In this document: positions 40,723 through 43,850 of the stretch, piece by piece
Layout of the letters: each line of letters starts with the position of its first letter
Position numbering within the stretch: the stretch's first letter is position 1
From: an uncultured Blautia sp.
GTDB taxonomy: Bacteria; Bacillota; Clostridia; Lachnospirales; Lachnospiraceae
Assembly: GCA_900551715.1 (NCBI GenBank)
Contig: URXG01000014.1
Location: 1 to 43,850 of the forward strand
DNA: 43,850 nt
Direction of reading: 5' to 3'
Position numbers and translations under genes: made by a program
Notes under the pieces: generated by a model
What the model was told of the DNA's origin: nothing
Database searches by the model: none
The model's input: the letters and a program-made list of their open reading frames with translations, nothing else

Positions 40723-40749
40723 AGCAGGTTTTTTCGAACCTGCTTTATT
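40718..40749. terminator. Bidirectional terminator
   Basis: AATAAAGCAGGTT (40718-40730) and AACCTGCTTTATT (40737-40749) form a perfect 13-bp stem between the convergent THEP1-like and HD genes; it overlaps the THEP1-like stop codon by five bases. Confidence 0.85.
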
Positions 40750-40788
40750 GGTTTTATACCGCCTTCAATAATTACTTCTCTCACCAGT

Positions 40789-41373
40789 TCACACCCTGTT
40801 TTTCTTGCTATTCTCAGCTTCCTGTATTTTGGCTATACTGTCATTCCGGATCTCATCTCTGAGTGACCTGAGATATTCTGAAAATTGAACTTTATCATTT
40901 CCATAAGTCATCTGAAGGTCATATTCCAGCGGAATCCATGTGGAAATATCAGACTCATTATGCTGGATCAAAGCCTCCAGATTATCCAGTGCCTTATAAA
41001 TCCTGGATTCCAATGTCTTTCTCTCATCCATTTCTCTGTAAAGAGTCCGCATCTCTTCTGCAAATGGCTGAGGAAGTTCCCTGACCCACTGATCCAGAAC
41101 TGCAGCTTCCTTCGCCTCATCAGAGTCTGTCTTATCAAAGGTAGGGATATCTCCTGTAAAAGCCTCTCCCAGATCATGGATCAGACACATTTTCAGGAGT
41201 TTCGTAAGATCTGCTTCCGGAAATTCGTCACTTACCAGATAAGCCATAAGCGTTATTCTCCAGGAATGTTCTGCCACACTTTCTCTCCGTCCTCCGGAAG
41301 CATAACAATGTCTGATAGCATCCTTCAGTCGCTCTGCCACTGACAGTACCTCCAGAAGTTTTCTCGCTTCCAT
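40789..41373 (-). CDS. HD domain phosphohydrolase (YfbR/HDDC2-like)
   Basis: The 194-residue protein has the HD motif residues His36 (SVAEHSWRI), His66-Asp67 (CLIHDLGE) and Glu70, with GDIPTFD after it, as in 5'-deoxynucleotidases of the HDDC2/YfbR group. The likely reaction is removal of phosphate from deoxyribonucleoside monophosphates, but this is inferred from family. It is transcribed alone on the minus strand. Confidence 0.8.
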   Translation of the reverse strand: MEARKLLEVLSVAERLKDAIRHCYASGGRRESVAEHSWRITLMAYLVSDEFPEADLTKLLKMCLIHDLGEAFTGDIPTFDKTDSDEAKEAAVLDQWVRELPQPFAEEMRTLYREMDERKTLESRIYKALDNLEALIQHNESDISTWIPLEYDLQMTYGNDKVQFSEYLRSLRDEIRNDSIAKIQEAENSKKNRV

Positions 41374-41458
41374 AACCTATGTCGCCTTCTTTCTCTGCCA
41401 AAATAGACAGGCATCTATAAATACCTGCGGATATATTACCATGAATGTAACTTTTACG

Positions 41459-42508
41459 TCAATTGCTGTTTAATGCCAGAGCCGCTTCCCCTAACCGGTT
41501 GTAGATAGTTACTGCATCGTTGATATGAGGAATGCCTGTACCTGCAGCACCACATGTTACCAGAATATATTCCATTCCGTCAATCTCTGCAAAACTTGCC
41601 AGACAATGGCCAGCCACATTGGTATAACCAGTCTTTCCCCCAAGAATCTCCCCGCCAGTCACCGAAGGATCTGACAGATTCTTGAACATGGTACTGTAAA
41701 ATGTGATCCCTTCTGGATGGATATTTGTCCCTGGTGTGGAATAATACGGACTCTCGATAATCTTACGAAATGTGCTGTTCTTTATTGCATATCTGAGCAA
41801 AAGTGCAATATCCCTGGCTGTACTGTAATGATCTTCCCGGTGCAACCCTGAGATGGAACTGAAATGTGTCCCCGTCATTCCAAGCTTTTCAGCTTTCTCG
41901 TTCATAAGAGTCACAAAATCACTCACTGAACCGGCAACGGTATCTGCCAGGGCTACGCAGCACTCTGCTCCGGATGGAAGCATAACACCATACAGGAGAT
42001 CAATTGCACGCACTGTCTCATTGGGCTGAAACCCCGCCTGCATTGCATCCTGAACATAGAGATCTGCAACCATATCATTGGTGATAGCAATCTCCTGATC
42101 CAGATTATCTAAATTCTCGATGGAAAGAATTGCTGTCATGATCTTGGTCATAGAAGCTGGGTACATCTGCTGCTCTCCATTAAGTTCGCCTATCACTTTA
42201 CCACTACGAGCCTCCATCAGCACGGCGGTAGGACTATTGATCCCACTGAGGTCCAACTCCTGCACCGTAGGCTTACCAAAACCCATCCTCTTTGCAATCT
42301 CATCACCAAGTCCGAATTTGCAAACAGCTGTCACAGACAACACAATGATCACTAGAAATTCCAGCAAAATGCAAACACGCAGTTTCCCTCGATTAGTTTT
42401 GCGCTTCCTGCTGGTAGTCCTGCTGCTTACTGCTCTCTGAGCACTTCTCCCACTTCTGGAAGAACTTCTGCCCCTTCCTGATTTCTTCATCTGTTTCTTA
42501 TCTGTCAA
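41459..42508 (-). CDS. D-alanyl-D-alanine carboxypeptidase (serine S11 family)
   Basis: This enzyme removes the last D-alanine of peptidoglycan stem peptides. The 349-residue protein has a very basic Ser/Arg/Lys-rich cytoplasmic tail of about 45 residues, a membrane anchor (CILLEFLVIIVLSVTAV), then the peptidase: Ser119-Lys122 in the ASMTKIM motif, a second motif Ser179-Gly-Ala (LPSGAEC) where Asn is more usual, and Lys292-Thr-Gly (GGKTGYT). The TTG start (42508) has GAGG 8 nt upstream; an ATG six codons later is possible. No clear operon partner is seen. Confidence 0.9.
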   Translation of the reverse strand: MTDKKQMKKSGRGRSSSRSGRSAQRAVSSRTTSRKRKTNRGKLRVCILLEFLVIIVLSVTAVCKFGLGDEIAKRMGFGKPTVQELDLSGINSPTAVLMEARSGKVIGELNGEQQMYPASMTKIMTAILSIENLDNLDQEIAITNDMVADLYVQDAMQAGFQPNETVRAIDLLYGVMLPSGAECCVALADTVAGSVSDFVTLMNEKAEKLGMTGTHFSSISGLHREDHYSTARDIALLLRYAIKNSTFRKIIESPYYSTPGTNIHPEGITFYSTMFKNLSDPSVTGGEILGGKTGYTNVAGHCLASFAEIDGMEYILVTCGAAGTGIPHINDAVTIYNRLGEAALALNSN

Positions 42509-42607
42509 CTCACTTACCTCTTTATCCCCATAAGCTTACTTTTTATATCATGTTTTCCACACCATTCTAACACATAATCCTCATTCTGTGTAAAACATAT
42601 TATTTTC

Positions 42608-42904
42608 GTAATTGTTCAGTACCCTCACAATTACAAGTCAAAATACATTCCAAATATAGTCAAGCGGATATTCGCAATCCGCTTTGCTACTTGCTCATAA
42701 CCAAATAACTGCTCCGCAGTTTATCAGAAGGAGCTTGCACTCCTCCTGATACAAGCAAGTCCCCACCCCCTGCTTATTGCTTTTCGCAATTGAAGCAGGG
42801 GACTTACTTGATTTGGTTAAAATACTGTCGCATGTTTTTAGCGTGGCCATGGGGGAGTTCGAGGGGGAAGCGGCCTTCGCAACTGTGAGCGCCTCCCCCT
42901 CGAA
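42608..42904. repeat. Hairpin-rich intergenic element related to the 14349 MITE
   Basis: The region starts GTAATTGTTCA and has CAATTAC at 42628-42634, then AAGTCAAAATACATTCC, close to the head of the element at 14349. It continues with a chain of hairpins: AGCGGAT/ATCCGCT, AACTGC/GCAGTT, an ATCAG...CTGAT stem, AAGTCCCC/GGGGACTT, and at its right end TTCGAGGGGGA (42858-42868) with TCCCCCTCGAA (42894-42904), a perfect 11-bp stem. I do not find a matching right terminal repeat or target duplication, so it may be a divergent, composite or decayed copy. No gene is present. Confidence 0.55.
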
Positions 42905-42923
42905 AAATCTATTTTTAAATATG

Positions 42924-42952
42924 AAAAAAGGACATTCCTCTCGGAATGCCCT
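42924..42952 (-). terminator. Terminator downstream of rplA
   Basis: On the minus strand GGGCATTCC and GGAATGTCC pair around GAGA, followed by TTTTTT, 13 bp after the rplA stop. Confidence 0.9.
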
Positions 42953-42964
42953 GATTTTCATATA

Positions 42965-43657
42965 TTAGCCTAATTTTGCAGGATTAACCTTTACACCAGG
43001 TCCCATAGTAGGAGTCAGTGTAACACTCTTTAAGTACTGTCCTTTAAGAGTGCTCGGTCTAACCTTCAGAATAGCCTCAATAAGCGTCTGGAAGTTGTCG
43101 CTTAACTGTTCCTCAGTAAAGGAAGCTTTACCTACCGGAACATGAATAATATTGGTTTTATCAAGACGATACTCGATCTTACCAGCTTTGATTTCGTTAA
43201 CTGCTTTTGTAACGTCCATAGTTACAGTACCAGCTTTCGGGTTCGGCATGAGACCTTTTGGTCCAAGTACACGACCCAGACGTCCTACAACGCCCATCAT
43301 ATCCGGTGTAGCAACTACAACATCAAAATCAAGCCATCCTTCATTCTGGATCTTCGGGATCAGATCTTCTGCTCCAACGAATTCAGCACCAGCTGCTTTT
43401 GCTTCTTCAGCTTTTGCGTCTCTTGCAAATACAAGAACACGAACTTTTTTACCAGTTCCATGAGGCAGAACAACTGCTCCACGAATCTGCTGATCTGCAT
43501 GACGTCCATCGCAGCCTGTACGGATGTGAACTTCGATAGTTTCGTCAAATTTAGCAACTGCGGATTTTTTTACAAGACTGATAGCCTCTGCTGTATCATA
43601 TAATGTTGCGCGGTCTACTGCTTTTGCAGCTTCCACGTATTTCTTACCGTGTTTCAT
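42965..43657 (-). CDS. rplA: 50S ribosomal protein L1
   Basis: L1 forms the mobile stalk of the large subunit at the E site and in many bacteria represses its own mRNA. The 230-residue protein starts MKHGKKYVEAAKAVDR and has FDETIEVHIRTGCDGRHADQ, PHGTGKKVRVLVFARD, VVATPDMMGVVGRLGRVLGP and GLMPNPKAGTVT, all typical. The ATG at 43657 has AGGAGG 8 nt upstream. It follows rplK by about 56 bp in the usual rplK-rplA order and ends the operon here. Confidence 0.97.
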   Translation of the reverse strand: MKHGKKYVEAAKAVDRATLYDTAEAISLVKKSAVAKFDETIEVHIRTGCDGRHADQQIRGAVVLPHGTGKKVRVLVFARDAKAEEAKAAGAEFVGAEDLIPKIQNEGWLDFDVVVATPDMMGVVGRLGRVLGPKGLMPNPKAGTVTMDVTKAVNEIKAGKIEYRLDKTNIIHVPVGKASFTEEQLSDNFQTLIEAILKVRPSTLKGQYLKSVTLTPTMGPGVKVNPAKLG

Positions 43658-43713
43658 TTCTATAACCTCCTGTGGTAATTGCGGGAATTTCCCTCCCACT
43701 TCACTTCTTTTTA

Positions 43714-43850
43714 TTAATCTACGACTTCGATTCCCATACTTCTTGCAGTACCAGCAATCATGCTCATAGCTGCTTCAAGGGATGCTGCATTTAAATCTTT
43801 CATTTTCAGTTCAGCGATTTCCTGAACCTGAGCTTTTGTTACTTTTGCAA
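43714..43850 (-). CDS. rplK: 50S ribosomal protein L11, 3' part (runs off the window)
   Basis: Only the last 45 codons are in the window. The frame ends with KAQVQEIAELKMKDL followed by NAASLEAAMSMIAGTA and SMGIEVVD, the C-terminal domain of L11. Its stop is doubled (TAATAA). The gene continues beyond 43850. It sits upstream of rplA, as in most bacteria. Confidence 0.93.
   Translation of the reverse strand, partial: AKVTKAQVQEIAELKMKDLNAASLEAAMSMIAGTARSMGIEVVD

Noticed and set aside
42494..42512. GTGAGTTGACAG at the D,D-carboxypeptidase start, resembling the repeat end
   Set aside because: It is explained by the ribosome site and TTG start region of the gene; no hairpin accompanies it.
42777..42968. 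63-codon plus-strand frame in the 42.6-42.9 kb hairpin region
   Set aside because: It runs through the palindromes and the rplA terminator, and has no ribosome site.

Overview
The window looks like a chromosomal segment of a Gram-positive, low-GC anaerobe of the family Lachnospiraceae (a Blautia/Dorea-like gut bacterium). This is inferred from the gene content: V-type ATPase, reverse rubrerythrins with a PerR-type regulator, a type I-C CRISPR system, AT-rich intergenic DNA and strong AGGAGG ribosome binding sites. The species cannot be named from the sequence alone.

Layout. 1-9.9 kb: a complete type I-C CRISPR-Cas locus on the minus strand, in the order cas3, cas5c, cas8c, cas7, cas4, cas1, cas2, leader, then a 17-repeat array. 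Cas8c carries an internal Shine-Dalgarno site and GTG start for a hidden small subunit (Cas11c). 9.9-14.3 kb: guaA, a DUF554 membrane protein, an integrase remnant next to tRNA-Lys, a doubtful small ORF, and trmB. 14.3-14.6 kb: a 266-bp hairpin-rich, MITE-like element with an 8-bp target duplication. 14.8-23.4 kb: a nine-gene V-type ATPase operon (G, C, I, K, F, E, A, B, D). 23.4-23.7 kb: a cluster of DnaA boxes. 23.7-34.1 kb: an NlpC/P60 hydrolase, trxB, a DUF885 peptidase-like protein, a MarR regulator, a CapA-family protein with a Ser/Asp tail, tatD, mogA, moaC and metG. 34.5-40.1 kb: a FeoA-like protein, a two-component system, and two nearly identical reverse rubrerythrins flanking perR. 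40.1-43.85 kb: a THEP1-like NTPase, an HD phosphohydrolase, a D,D-carboxypeptidase, a second hairpin-rich element, rplA and the 3' end of rplK.

The most interesting structure lies between guaA and cas3 (about 9633-9806, minus strand). A 31-nt element there has the flanks of the CRISPR repeat, but its stem is rebuilt with different, still complementary bases. It is followed by about 25 nt of spacer-like sequence and an intrinsic terminator. In the register set by the repeat, this pseudo-spacer matches a site just upstream of the probable cas promoter at 18 of 22 positions. The mismatches fall at positions 6, 12, 13 and 18; positions 6, 12 and 18 are those flipped out, and so not read, in type I Cascade. 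This is the architecture expected of a CreR-like crRNA-type guide that would let Cascade repress its own operon. It is an inference from sequence and has not been tested.

How the genes fit together: Cas5c would process both the array transcript and the crRNA-like RNA; Cas7, Cas8c, Cas11c and Cas5c form Cascade; Cas3 degrades targets; Cas1, Cas2 and Cas4 add spacers at the leader end. The rubrerythrin/PerR cluster and thioredoxin reductase suggest an anaerobe that handles oxygen and peroxide stress. The V-ATPase couples ATP to ion transport.
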